This document shows positions 21,127-29,937 of a stretch of DNA of 64,000 bases, piece by piece. The position numbers and the translations under genes were made by a program. This DNA comes from Clostridium sp. AM30-24 (lineage in GTDB: Bacteria; Bacillota; Clostridia; Lachnospirales; Lachnospiraceae), in assembly GCF_003480435.1 (NCBI RefSeq), contig NZ_QUJB01000005.1:124001-188000 (forward strand). The letters are read 5' to 3'. How positions within the stretch are numbered: the first letter of the stretch is position 1; each line of letters opens with the position of its first letter. The notes beneath the pieces were generated by a model. The model saw only the letters and a program-made list of their open reading frames with translations. It was not told the DNA's origin and did not search any database.

Positions 21127-22060
21127 CGTTTTTTCCTCCTGCGATATAATCGTAATTTCGCTCAAACACCGTGCTTAACGGGATCTGATCGCGGAACACA
21201 TCGTCCTGAGATCCGTTGATACGGATCTGCACACGGCTCACCGTGGAAAGCTCTGCAAGGGAATCCACGATGGAATAGATCGGAATATATGCCGCCACAT
21301 CAAGAGCGTTGTTTAAAAATGCCGAATCAAGATTGATCGAGCAGACCGAATCATTGACAGACACGTTCAAAAGCTTCACATCTGACGGGAGCGTTGCATA
21401 ATGCCCAAGTTCCTGAGGACCTTCGATCAACTGTTCCACTATGAGACGTTCCAGAGAGGTATTGCTGTTCCGCATAACCTCCCGTTTTTCCTCCACCAGC
21501 TGGTCTCCGGCCTCATTCGCAAAGTACAGCGTCAGCTCCGTCCGTTCAAAGGAATTGACATCACGGATACTGTCCACAAAATCCGAAGCGGAAAGCAATC
21601 CCACTGGATTTCCCGCTGCGTCCGTGATCGGCTGCTCCGCGCAGTAGATACTCAGATACTCGATATCCGGAATCTGGGTCAGTGTTTTCGTCAACGCCGC
21701 CCGGCAAAGGATCTCCTGCACGGAATTCATCAGCGCGTAGTTGGCATCCGCATATAAATGCAGCACATTTCCCTCGATCCGGTAAGTGATCTTTTCGATC
21801 CGATCCGGCAGCGCCCTCTGACAATCGAGGTCCGCCGGCACATTCCCCATCCTGTCGAGAAGCTCCCGCACCAGTGCATCCGGATCCGTTGTCTCCGTCC
21901 GGTACTCACTTCCGACGAGCTGGATCCCGGCCGTATTTAAATAGTAGATCGTATAGGCATTTCCGCTCTGCTCCACGGTCTTTTTCCCTGCACATCCGCT
22001 CAGGACAGACAGGACCGCGAGGAGGAGGAAAAATGCCCGAAACAACTTAAATTTCTTCAC
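21122..22060 (-). CDS. GerMN-domain lipoprotein
   Basis: A 312-residue exported lipoprotein: signal peptide and lipobox LSGC with Cys23. Two GerMN modules follow, roughly residues 60-160 and 195-305 (the second with ELTLYFANEAGDQLV and VKLLNVSVNDSVCSINLDSAFLNN). GerMN occurs in the spore germination protein GerM and in the actinobacterial LpqB. It lies 12 bp after a sensor kinase and overlaps the proposed comEC start, so these are one operon. A role sensing or tuning the kinase, as LpqB does for MtrB, is inference. Confidence 0.85.
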   Translation of the reverse strand: MKKFKLFRAFFLLLAVLSVLSGCAGKKTVEQSGNAYTIYYLNTAGIQLVGSEYRTETTDPDALVRELLDRMGNVPADLDCQRALPDRIEKITYRIEGNVLHLYADANYALMNSVQEILCRAALTKTLTQIPDIEYLSIYCAEQPITDAAGNPVGLLSASDFVDSIRDVNSFERTELTLYFANEAGDQLVEEKREVMRNSNTSLERLIVEQLIEGPQELGHYATLPSDVKLLNVSVNDSVCSINLDSAFLNNALDVAAYIPIYSIVDSLAELSTVSRVQIRINGSQDDVFRDQIPLSTVFERNYDYIAGGKND

Positions 22061-22072
22061 CTGTTCTCCCTC

Positions 22073-23545
22073 CTACGGAATATAGATCAGCGGGATCCGC
22101 ACCATGAAGGTACTTCCCTCGCCCTCAACACTGTCCACACGGATCGCGCCGTGATGCATCAGGACCACGCTTCTCGTGATCGCAAGTCCAAGTCCCGTAC
22201 CTCCGGTCTCTCTGGATCTCGCCTTGTCTACGCGGTAAAAGCGCTCGAAGACGCGTTCCTTAAATTCCGCAGGAATACCGATTCCGGAGTCCGCCACCTT
22301 CAAGTAGAAGAATTTATGGTCAGCATCCAGTGTGACCCGGACCCATCCGTCTTCCTTATTGTATTTGACCGCATTCTCCACCAGATTGTTCACCGCCAGA
22401 GAAAACTTCACTTCGTCGATATCGGCAGAGACATCGCGCTTACTCTCAAAGATCAGCTCGATATTCCGCTTTCTGGCGATCGGCCGCAGACGTTTCAATA
22501 CCATCTCGATCAGTCCGTTGATCTGGACCTGACTGCAGGAAAGTCCTGCGGACGCTTTATCCATTCGAACAAGTGTCAGAAGATCGTCAATTATCTTGCT
22601 CTCGCGGTCGATCTCGTCGGAAATATCATGCATGAATTCCTGATAAAGCTCTTTCGGCGCATCCTCCATTCCCATCAGGGAGTCCGCAAGAACTCGGATC
22701 GATGTGATCGGGGTCTTAAGCTCGTGGGAGACATTGGAAACGAATTCCTGTCTCGACTGGTCCACCGCCTTTAACTTCTCCAGAGTCTTATTGATGGTCT
22801 CAGAGATCTGCTTTGTCTCCTGATACGCTTCCTCGTTGACGTCCTCGTCCAGATTTCCTTCACCCACACGCCGGATCGATGCGATCAGGGTACCAAAGGG
22901 CTTCATGATCAAGTGTACCAGAAGGATCGCAAGGATCAGAAGTATCACAAAGATCATCATCTCGTACAGGGACGCCTTATCATTCAGGCTTTCCTCCAGA
23001 CTGTACATGCTCTCGGTGGATGCCGTCACGATCATGACTCCGGCACTCTTTCCGGTCGTTATATTGCCCGTCTCCTGGTCAAACTCCGGGATCGGAATTG
23101 CCAGAACAAAATAATGTTTCAGACTGTCATAACGGCTCGTACTCTCGCCCTTGAAGCAGCGGATCACCTCGTCTGAGATCAGCGTCTTCCCTTCCGAGAG
23201 GGAAAACGAATCCTCAACGATCTTAAACCCCGAGTTGACGATCAGGATCCGTCCGCTGAAAATATCTGAAAGCAGAGACAGCTCCGTATCAATGGCTGCG
23301 TTATCCACCACCGAGTTTGTGAAATATCCGCTTCTGGACATCTTATTGCTCAGGATCTGACACTGGTTCTGGACGTCGATGATCCTGCGTTCCACCTGAC
23401 TCTGTCTCGAGGAACTGGCAAGGATCCTGCTCTCCACAAGAAGCGGGATCATACTGAACAGCACCATCAGAATGATCAGGGGAACCTTGACACTCGGCGT
23501 ATGCTTCCGGTATATTTCCCGGATCCATTTCCTAATTTTTCTCAT
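22073..23545 (-). CDS. Membrane sensor histidine kinase (no adjacent response regulator)
   Basis: A 490-residue kinase: TM1 about 20-45, an extracellular sensor domain about 46-195, TM2 about 196-216, HAMP, then HisKA with His274 (SHELKTPITSI) and an HATPase domain (NNLVENAVKYN, DSGIGIP, GGTGLGLAI). The overall plan matches the WalK/PhoR/MtrB type. Its ATG lies inside the end of degV (14-nt overlap), and the GerMN lipoprotein follows 12 bp later. No response regulator gene is in this operon inside the window, so its partner must be encoded elsewhere. Confidence 0.93.
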   Translation of the reverse strand: MRKIRKWIREIYRKHTPSVKVPLIILMVLFSMIPLLVESRILASSSRQSQVERRIIDVQNQCQILSNKMSRSGYFTNSVVDNAAIDTELSLLSDIFSGRILIVNSGFKIVEDSFSLSEGKTLISDEVIRCFKGESTSRYDSLKHYFVLAIPIPEFDQETGNITTGKSAGVMIVTASTESMYSLEESLNDKASLYEMMIFVILLILAILLVHLIMKPFGTLIASIRRVGEGNLDEDVNEEAYQETKQISETINKTLEKLKAVDQSRQEFVSNVSHELKTPITSIRVLADSLMGMEDAPKELYQEFMHDISDEIDRESKIIDDLLTLVRMDKASAGLSCSQVQINGLIEMVLKRLRPIARKRNIELIFESKRDVSADIDEVKFSLAVNNLVENAVKYNKEDGWVRVTLDADHKFFYLKVADSGIGIPAEFKERVFERFYRVDKARSRETGGTGLGLAITRSVVLMHHGAIRVDSVEGEGSTFMVRIPLIYIP

Positions 23546-24416
23546 GTTCCTCTTCCATCTTTCTCGTTGCCGTCACAGCAAGGCTGCCCGGTCCAATATG
23601 GCACGCGATGCTTAAAGAAAGCGGGGCCATGTATACATCAGCATCCGGGAAGCGTTCTTTTACTTCTTTCTGGAATTCCAGCGCGGCTTCCTCGTTGTCG
23701 GTATGGGCGATGGCAAGATGGCAGTCCTTACAGCCGCTGTCATGAAGCCTCTCATCCAGCTCTTTCTGGATCGCGTTCATCATCATAGTCTTCGCCTGCT
23801 TCATCGTGCGGGCTTTTGCGAAGGAATCCAGCTTTTCTCCCAGAATGATAAGGACTGGCTTGATTCTTAAAAGTGTGCCGAGAGCCGCTGCCGCCGGTGT
23901 GATGCGGCCGCCTTTTTTCAGGTATTTTAAGGTGTCCACGGTGATAAAGATCACAGAATCAGCCGCTGTCTCCTCAAGACGCTTCCTGATCTGCGCGCCG
24001 TCCATTCCCATTGCAGCCAACATCTGCGCGTCCTTCACAGACTGGTACTGGGTCACGGAGATCCGGCGGTTGTCCACAACGAATACCTTTCCCTCGTACT
24101 CATCCTCGCCTGCTAACATCATCGCTGTGGAGCAGGAGCCGGAAAGTCCGGAGGACATCGGAATATGGACGATCTGGTCATACTCCTTTAACAGCTCATC
24201 CCACATCTTCATGATGCTGTCCGGCGTCGGCTGGGAAGTGGAGATATCGGAGTTATCCTTTAATTTCCGGTAAAACTGCTCCTGTGTCAGTGTGATATCC
24301 TCGTAATACGTTTCTCCATCTATCATAAACGGCATCGGCAGAACTGTGATTCCCATCTCTTTTGCCTGAATCTGGGTGATTCCGCTGTTGCTGTCTGTTA
24401 CAACTGCAATCTTCAT
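23532..24416 (-). CDS. DegV family fatty-acid-binding protein
   Basis: DegV (FakB-type) proteins bind a fatty acid for phosphorylation by FakA. This 294-residue protein starts MKIAVVTDSNSGITQ and has the family motifs STSQPTP and SSGLSGS, plus LKYLKKGGRI. Which fatty acid or whether it is an FakB partner cannot be told here. It is first in an operon with the sensor kinase, which it overlaps by 14 nt. ATG 24416 follows an AAAGGGG site. Confidence 0.92.
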   Translation of the reverse strand: MKIAVVTDSNSGITQIQAKEMGITVLPMPFMIDGETYYEDITLTQEQFYRKLKDNSDISTSQPTPDSIMKMWDELLKEYDQIVHIPMSSGLSGSCSTAMMLAGEDEYEGKVFVVDNRRISVTQYQSVKDAQMLAAMGMDGAQIRKRLEETAADSVIFITVDTLKYLKKGGRITPAAAALGTLLRIKPVLIILGEKLDSFAKARTMKQAKTMMMNAIQKELDERLHDSGCKDCHLAIAHTDNEEAALEFQKEVKERFPDADVYMAPLSLSIACHIGPGSLAVTATRKMEEEHEKN

Positions 24417-24622
24417 ACAAAATTGCCCCTTTCTGTTTCTCTTTCATCTGCCGCTCATTCTACATAGGGACAGACCTTTTTTTATTTTAACCGATTTTCT
24501 ATCCAAATGGAAGTACAAAACTGCTCAAACTGTGGACGAAATAGAAAAATTATGGTATGCTGAGCAGTAAGCAGGCACCTGCAAAGCAGCGCTTATCGCA
24601 GGCTGTAATATACAGGTATTAT

Positions 24623-24648
24623 GTAACTGTGAGGTACTGAACAGTTAC
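24623..24648. mobile_element. Minimal family B element (26 bp) with perfect 8-bp target duplication
   Basis: GTAACTGT (24623-24630) and ACAGTTAC (24641-24648) enclose a 10-nt core. Exact direct repeats GGTATTAT flank it at 24615-24622 and 24649-24656. It lies 28 bp before the zinc-ribbon gene. In reverse orientation its sequence nearly matches the element at 8423. Confidence 0.8.
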
Positions 24649-24676
24649 GGTATTATTTTATACGGGGGTACTGGTT

Positions 24677-25393
24677 ATGCCTTATTGTCCGAAATGTGAT
24701 ATGGAATTTGTCGAAGGGATCAAGGTCTGCAGCGATTGCGGCGGTCCTCTCGTGGAATCAAAAGAAGTGGCGAAAGCCATAAAAAAGAAAGAACAGGAAG
24801 AACAGCTTGCTGCCCTGGCACAGGAGATGGAGCCGTTTTCCGGTGAAGAATCAGAGACCGGGCGCTCCGGGGACGATCCGTCCCAAAAAGAAGTATCTCA
24901 GGCTGCTGAGCCGGTCTACGCCTATGTCGATAAGGGGCAGCGCTATGAAGATATGAGTTCCTCCGCATCCGCGTTCTTTCTGGTCGGCGGCGTCCTTGCC
25001 ATAGGAACGGTGCTCTGCCTCCTCGGAGTCTTCCGTCTCCCGATGGCAGGATTCCAGAAATATATGTTTGAGGGCGTTCTCGCCGTCCTCGCCATCGGCT
25101 GTTTCATCGTTGCCGTTTCCTCAAAAAAACGTGCCTCCGAGTTAAAGGTGGAGGCCGACGATGAAGAACGCCAGACCCGGGAGATCATCGACTGGTTCTT
25201 AAAAAATTATTCCGCAAAAGAATTAGATGAACAGCTTTTGATGGAGGATCCTGATCTTTCCGGAGAAGAGCTGAGTCTCAAACGTTTCGAGCTGATTCAG
25301 GATTTCCTTATCACCGGCCGCGATATCCCGGATCAGTCCTATGCAGATTCACTCTGTGAGACGCTGTATGCGAAGCTGTATGATCAGGAATGA
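24677..25393 (+). CDS. Zinc-ribbon membrane protein of unknown function
   Basis: I do not recognise a named family. The 238-residue protein starts with a zinc ribbon (C4xxC7 and C18xxC21: CPKC, CSDC), then a Glu/Lys-rich linker. Two predicted transmembrane helices follow (about 98-118 and 126-148), and then an acidic helical cytoplasmic tail. The ribbon presumably faces the cytoplasm. ATG 24677 lies 13 nt after a GGGGG stretch. It is monocistronic on the plus strand, convergent with sigE. Such zinc-ribbon membrane proteins are common in Lachnospiraceae and are usually annotated hypothetical. Confidence 0.8.
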   Translation: MPYCPKCDMEFVEGIKVCSDCGGPLVESKEVAKAIKKKEQEEQLAALAQEMEPFSGEESETGRSGDDPSQKEVSQAAEPVYAYVDKGQRYEDMSSSASAFFLVGGVLAIGTVLCLLGVFRLPMAGFQKYMFEGVLAVLAIGCFIVAVSSKKRASELKVEADDEERQTREIIDWFLKNYSAKELDEQLLMEDPDLSGEELSLKRFELIQDFLITGRDIPDQSYADSLCETLYAKLYDQE

Positions 25394-25440
25394 TCCGTAC
25401 CCGTGTACAAAACTCCTGGTCTGAAATACTTACAGAATAA

Positions 25441-25486
25441 AAAGGATCGTCCGGATGAATTTCCTTCATTATCCGGACGGTCCTTT
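25441..25486. terminator. Bidirectional terminator between zinc-ribbon gene and sigE
   Basis: AAAGGATCGTCCGGAT (25441-25456) pairs with ATCCGGACGGTCCTTT (25471-25486), one wobble in 16 bp, with T-tracts on both strands. Confidence 0.93.
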
Positions 25487-25495
25487 TCGTCTGTT

Positions 25496-26236
25496 CTATT
25501 CGAATTTTACGATCTCTTTTTTCAATCTCATCATGATCTTCTTCTCCAGCCTCGAAATATAAGACTGTGAGATCCCCATAAGATCTGCGACCTCCTTCTG
25601 TGTCATCTCCTCTCCGTCCTGTCGTTTCAGACCATAACGCAGTTCCACGATTTTCCGCTCCCTTGGGCTTAAGCGGCTCACCGCGTTCTTCAGGAGGTCT
25701 TTCTCCACCTCATCTTCCATATCTTTATAGATCACATCCTCCTCCGTCCCAAGGATATCTGACAAAAGAAGTTCATTCCCATCCCAGTCTACATTTAACG
25801 GCTCATCGATAGAGACTTCCAGCTTCATCTTGCTGGTCCTTCGAAGGTACATCAGAATCTCATTCTCAATGCATCTGGACGCGTATGTCGCCAGCTTAAT
25901 ATTTTTCGTCGGATTGAAGGTGTTGATGGCCTTGATGAGTCCGATCGTTCCGATGGAGATCAGGTCTTCCACCCCGACACTTGTATTGTCAAATTTCTTT
26001 GCTATGTAAACCACAAGTCGGAGATTGTGTTCGATCAGCTCTGCCTTTGCCTCTTTCTCCTCCTCAGTTCCGAACTTATTTAACGCCTCGGTCTCCTCTT
26101 TTAAGGATAAAGGTGCCGGAAGAATATCCGCGCCACCGATATAGTGGATCTCTCCCCGTTCCGGACGGATCATCGTGCGGAAACCCATCACTTTTTTTAA
26201 ACGAAACCGATTTGGCATAGAAATTCTCATAATCAT
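25496..26236 (-). CDS. sigE: RNA polymerase sporulation sigma factor SigE
   Basis: Mother-cell sigma factor made as inactive pro-SigE and cleaved by SpoIIGA. The protein has region 2 ([38 protein letters not shown]) and region 4 ([16 protein letters not shown]). The basic N-terminal pro-sequence ends before [15 protein letters not shown], which aligns with Bacillus EVYYIGGSEALPPPLS. Several ATGs cluster at the start; ATG 26236 has AGGAG nine bases upstream. ATG 26242 is also possible. It follows spoIIGA as in Bacillus. No sigG follows downstream. Confidence 0.96.
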   Translation of the reverse strand: MIMRISMPNRFRLKKVMGFRTMIRPERGEIHYIGGADILPAPLSLKEETEALNKFGTEEEKEAKAELIEHNLRLVVYIAKKFDNTSVGVEDLISIGTIGLIKAINTFNPTKNIKLATYASRCIENEILMYLRRTSKMKLEVSIDEPLNVDWDGNELLLSDILGTEEDVIYKDMEDEVEKDLLKNAVSRLSPRERKIVELRYGLKRQDGEEMTQKEVADLMGISQSYISRLEKKIMMRLKKEIVKFE

Positions 26237-26255
26237 ACTCATATTCTCCTTTTCA

Positions 26256-26280
26256 TAACTGTCTGCCGCCTTCACAGTTA
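26256..26280. mobile_element. Minimal palindromic element between spoIIGA and sigE
   Basis: TAACTGT (26256-26262) and ACAGTTA (26274-26280) are inverted ends of a 25-bp unit. Flanking 8-mers CCTTTTCA (26248-26255) and TCTTTTCA (26281-26288) match at 7 of 8 positions. It resembles a decayed family B mini-element. It sits upstream of the sigE ribosome site. Confidence 0.6.
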
Positions 26281-26295
26281 TCTTTTCACACATCG

Positions 26296-27243
26296 TCATT
26301 CATCCTTCACTGCAATCCCCTTATTGCCGCAATTCCATTTTGCACCGGCCACCAGACACTCCGGCAGGATCATCGTAAAATCTTTCCCATGAAACAGAGG
26401 TTCCTTTGAAACCGCTACAACAGGCCGGTCGATCCTTACGTTCCCGCACTCTTCAGACACGATCTCCATCCTGTCAAAGAGGATCCCCGGCAGAAATCCG
26501 CTTTTTGTCCCGACTGCCCGGAATGGAATCATAAGAACCCCCACCGGCTCATCTCCAAAGGATTTTACGTCAGATGCCGCGATCAGGCTGACCGGCTTTC
26601 CCGTCACCGGTTCCACAAGGCGGTTTCCGGAGTCCACCATCGCAGTAAACTCCTTCGACTTTTCATTCAGGAAAAGCCGGACCTGATACCGCGTTTCCCC
26701 GATCATCGGCCGCCTCACAAGAGCCGCCGCAAAAAGGTGGACTCCCATGCTGAAGCATCCCATAAAGATCAGACTTTTCCATCCGGTAAGAAAGAATCGT
26801 TCCCTTAAAATTGCAAGACCGCCCTGCAAGATCCCTGCGGATAAAACAAAGACTCCAAGCTCTTTACCGCGGCATGTAAAAACTTTGGCCAGAAAATCCC
26901 GGCTGTTCGCAAAATTGCTCCGCTTCTTTGGAAAAGCGATCTGTGCCATAAAAAGACCGGTCACCAGAAGTTTTCCGGTTTCCCAGATCCGGAAAATGAT
27001 CGTACTCCTCGCCGCGATCCCCGTCAGATGCCCCGGAATCACTTCAGAAACGATCCCGGAAACCTCCCCCGTAAGTTCCAGATAAAGGATCACGGTACTG
27101 CAGATCCCCCCGGCGGTTCCGGCCGCCAGAAGTCTTAAAAATGCCGTCCGCTTTCTCATAAGCGCTGCCGCCAGCCATACAATCAAGACGTCCCGGTACG
27201 CTTCCTCCAGAAAAAAGAGATCGGCGTACCACTCATACTCCAC
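26296..27243 (-). CDS. spoIIGA: Sigma-E processing peptidase SpoIIGA
   Basis: Membrane aspartic protease that cleaves pro-SigE after septation, when triggered by the forespore protein SpoIIR. The 315-residue protein has five or so N-terminal transmembrane helices (to about residue 175) and a cytoplasmic protease domain with the single active motif D204-S-G-N (AMVDSGNRL). Two such domains must dimerise to form one active site. It lies directly upstream of sigE, separated by a 60-bp spacer containing a small palindromic element. Confidence 0.95.
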   Translation of the reverse strand: MEYEWYADLFFLEEAYRDVLIVWLAAALMRKRTAFLRLLAAGTAGGICSTVILYLELTGEVSGIVSEVIPGHLTGIAARSTIIFRIWETGKLLVTGLFMAQIAFPKKRSNFANSRDFLAKVFTCRGKELGVFVLSAGILQGGLAILRERFFLTGWKSLIFMGCFSMGVHLFAAALVRRPMIGETRYQVRLFLNEKSKEFTAMVDSGNRLVEPVTGKPVSLIAASDVKSFGDEPVGVLMIPFRAVGTKSGFLPGILFDRMEIVSEECGNVRIDRPVVAVSKEPLFHGKDFTMILPECLVAGAKWNCGNKGIAVKDE

Positions 27244-27331
27244 CGGAATTCCCCCTTTCCAGTCTCCATCTCTGATGTATCCCAGTTACGGGCAAAAATC
27301 CATTCCGGACCTTCTGAATCATTACCCACAT

Positions 27332-27365
27332 AGTATATCCGGCCTTCCTTTCGGAATTTGTCAAA
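27332..27365 (-). promoter_or_regulatory. Spo0A-type spoIIG promoter
   Basis: TTTGTCAAA at 27357-27365 on the plus strand matches the 0A-box consensus TTTGTCRAA. On the minus strand the same bases give a -35 TTGACA (27364-27359). A -10 TATACT (27337-27332) follows after an unusually long 21-nt spacer. The Bacillus spoIIG promoter also has a 0A box over its -35 and a 22-bp spacer. The leader would be about 80 nt. Nothing else of note lies in the 27244-27520 gap; a short frame there is not a convincing gene. Confidence 0.6.
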
Positions 27366-27520
27366 GAAGGGGCACGAAACCTGAAAACATATCGGGGCGT
27401 TTTAACAGGATTCCCCCTGTTTTTTATAAAAGCTGGAGATTTCCGCAGACATTTGCGGAATACAGAAAAAAAAAGAAGAGAATAAAAGCAGATCCGGATA
27501 AGTTCTGTCGTGATCTGCGA

Positions 27521-27560
27521 AAATAAAAAGATCCGGAAGAAATTTCTCTCTTCCAGACCT
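27521..27560 (-). terminator. Terminator after ftsZ
   Basis: On the minus strand AGGTCTGGAAGA (27560-27549) pairs with TCTTCCGGATCT (27538-27527) with wobbles, then TTTTTATTTT. It would end the dcw transcripts before spoIIGA. Confidence 0.85.
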
Positions 27561-27610
27561 TTCATATGTTCATAAATCAAATTCTAAACGGCTTGTCCGC
27601 CCTCAGGATC

Positions 27611-28804
27611 TTATCTGCGGTTCTTTAAGAAATCCGGGATATTGATCTGAGTCTCACCGCGCTGTGCCGGACGGTATACCGGTGCGTTTCCTGTCGGAAT
27701 GCTGTACTTCGGTGCGGACTCTGTTGTTGCTGCTGCCTCAGACGGAGCCTTTACAGCCGGAGCAGTTCTCTGGATCGGAGTCTGCTGAGCCGGAACCTTT
27801 GTCTTATAATTTGTAAAGTCCTTCATTGCACGCTCAACCGGTGTATTTGCACCGTGTGCATCAAGACCTGTAGCGATTACGGTGATCGTTACCTCATCCT
27901 CCGCATTCTCATCATACATAGCGCCGAAGATGATATTCGCATCATCACCTGCAAGCTCCTGAACATAGCCGGCAGCCTCGTTTGCCTCGATCAGGCTGAT
28001 ATCGCCGGAAATGTTGATGATCACGTGGGAAGCACCCTCGATGGTTGTCTCGAGAAGCGGGCTGGATACAGCCTGTTTCACAGCCTCAAGTGCCTTCTCG
28101 TCGCCCTTCGCCTTACCGATTCCGATGTGAGCGATACCTTTATCTGTCATAACCGTCTGAACATCAGCGAAATCAAGGTTGATAAGACCCGGAACGTTGA
28201 TCAGGTCTGTGATTCCCTGTACTGCCTGAAGAAGAACCTCATCCGCTTTCTTTAATGCGTCCGGCATGGTTGTCCGTCTGTCAACGATTTCAAGGAGACG
28301 GTCATTCGGGATCACGATCAGAGTATCAACCGCATTCTTTAAGTTCTCGATTCCCTTTAACGCGTTGTTCATTCTCTGTCTTGCTTCGAAACGGAACGGC
28401 TTTGTTACAACGCCGACGGTAAGAATTCCCATATCTTTTGCGATCTGCGCAATCACCGGAGCTGCTCCGGTACCGGTTCCGCCGCCCATACCACAGGTAA
28501 CGAATACCATATCTGCGCCCTTCAGTGCCTGAGAGATCTCCTCCTGGCTCTCCTCAGCCGCCTTCTCGCCGATCTCCGGCTTTGCACCTGCGCCGAGTCC
28601 CTTTGTAAGCTTCTCACCGATCTGCATAGCAGTCGGAGCTTTGCAGAACTGAAGTGCCTGTTTATCTGTGTTGATACCGATAAACTCAACACCCATAATA
28701 TTTTCTTCCACCATGCGGTTTACTGCATTATTTCCGGCACCGCCGACACCGATCACAAGAATTCTTGCGGCATTCTCTGCCTCGTTTATCTTAATCTCTA
28801 ACAA
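27611..28804 (-). CDS. ftsZ: Cell division protein FtsZ
   Basis: Tubulin-like GTPase that forms the Z ring. The 397-residue protein has the tubulin signature [22 protein letters not shown], and a C-terminal linker rich in Pro/Ala/Thr ending with the conserved tail [11 protein letters not shown], the binding site for partners such as FtsA or SepF. TTG 28804 follows an AAAGGAGG site at good spacing. It ends the dcw cluster and is separated from ftsQ by 204 bp, with a perfect TATAAT near 28838 that may give it its own promoter. Confidence 0.98.
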   Translation of the reverse strand: MLEIKINEAENAARILVIGVGGAGNNAVNRMVEENIMGVEFIGINTDKQALQFCKAPTAMQIGEKLTKGLGAGAKPEIGEKAAEESQEEISQALKGADMVFVTCGMGGGTGTGAAPVIAQIAKDMGILTVGVVTKPFRFEARQRMNNALKGIENLKNAVDTLIVIPNDRLLEIVDRRTTMPDALKKADEVLLQAVQGITDLINVPGLINLDFADVQTVMTDKGIAHIGIGKAKGDEKALEAVKQAVSSPLLETTIEGASHVIINISGDISLIEANEAAGYVQELAGDDANIIFGAMYDENAEDEVTITVIATGLDAHGANTPVERAMKDFTNYKTKVPAQQTPIQRTAPAVKAPSEAAATTESAPKYSIPTGNAPVYRPAQRGETQINIPDFLKNRR

Positions 28805-29008
28805 GAATGTCTCCTCCTTTAATATCTATCAATCTATTATATCTGTATTAGCATGGTCATAAAAATCCCAAGTTAATCTAACATATATCATATTTGATTT
28901 TTTGAAAAATATCAACCTTAAATTTATGGTTTTTTTGAAAAAAACACTGATTTTCTGCCGTTCCACACCCCGGTGGACAGCCGGCACAGACCTTCCGGTC
29001 AATTCTCC

Positions 29009-29824
29009 TTAGTCCTTTTTCACAAACCGGTATGTCGGGCTGGAATTCGTCTCGTCATACGTATCCAGATACAGCGTCCCGGAAAGTCCGGAAAGCTCCG
29101 GCATGATATCATGAAGCTCCGATATCTTTCCGTCGAGGCTGTCCGAGTTTCCAAGTTCCACCGTGATGTCTCCCATCACGAGTTCCGCCTCGTTATAGCT
29201 GTTATAATTGATCCGGTCAACCTGAATATCACTGACATTCAGTACCTGGGTCAGGTTCAGGATCTCACCGAAAATATCCTGATCTGCCACCGGAAGGGGC
29301 TGATGCAGAACGATATGCCCGAACTCAAGACCGGCGATCACCGGAACGCCCGGAAGCTGCTCCGAAGAGCTCTCCACGATAATTCCGTCCTTGTCAAAGT
29401 ACATGTAGCTGCTCATATAGGAAACACATCCCACTACGCTCTTCTCAAAGACAACGACCTCCACTCTCGTGGGACTCTTGAAATTGATCTTATATTCCTC
29501 GATAAACGGAATGGACTTGTGCTCCTGAAACCTGTTCTGATAATAACAGAACGCTGAATTTCTGGACCACTTGCCATCAAATAACAGCGATTCGATCTGT
29601 TCCTTTGTATACTGTTTGTTTCCGCTCACTTCCACATCCTTGATGTGGACGGAGAAGATGAGGACAAGAAGAATGATGAGGATCGCCAGGATCACCCCGG
29701 GAATGATTCCCCTCTTTCTTCCGCCTCTCCTGTTGTACATTCCAAATCCGCTGCTGCTCCTTCTCCCAAAATGGATCCCAAAGCTGCGCCTTCCAAAACC
29801 AAGACCTCTTCTTCTAAATAACAT
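29009..29824 (-). CDS. ftsQ: Cell division protein FtsQ/DivIB
   Basis: Bitopic divisome protein that scaffolds FtsL and FtsB-like partners. ATG 29824 gives 271 residues. The Arg/Gly-rich cytoplasmic tail (RRGLGFGRRSFGIHFGRRSS) is followed by one transmembrane helix (about 45-65). Next come the POTRA domain (HIKDVEVSGNKQYTKEQIES) and the FtsQ beta domain (IPFIEEYKINFKSPTRVEV). The frame opens 12 codons earlier at GTG, but without a ribosome site. It lies between murA and ftsZ, the usual dcw position. Confidence 0.92.
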   Translation of the reverse strand: MLFRRRGLGFGRRSFGIHFGRRSSSGFGMYNRRGGRKRGIIPGVILAILIILLVLIFSVHIKDVEVSGNKQYTKEQIESLLFDGKWSRNSAFCYYQNRFQEHKSIPFIEEYKINFKSPTRVEVVVFEKSVVGCVSYMSSYMYFDKDGIIVESSSEQLPGVPVIAGLEFGHIVLHQPLPVADQDIFGEILNLTQVLNVSDIQVDRINYNSYNEAELVMGDITVELGNSDSLDGKISELHDIMPELSGLSGTLYLDTYDETNSSPTYRFVKKD

Positions 29825-29937
29825 TTTCTCTTCACCTGTTATCTGATCACTTGTTCTCACGTAACATCACAGGTCATGCGCCTCTGCCGCGCTGACCACA
29901 GAAAAACTCCGGTCCGATGTACGATCCGCCATCTTCC

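Noticed and set aside
27233..27580. 115-codon minus-strand frame upstream of spoIIGA
   Set aside because: It spans the ftsZ terminator and the Spo0A-type promoter, shows no family features and runs into spoIIGA out of frame.
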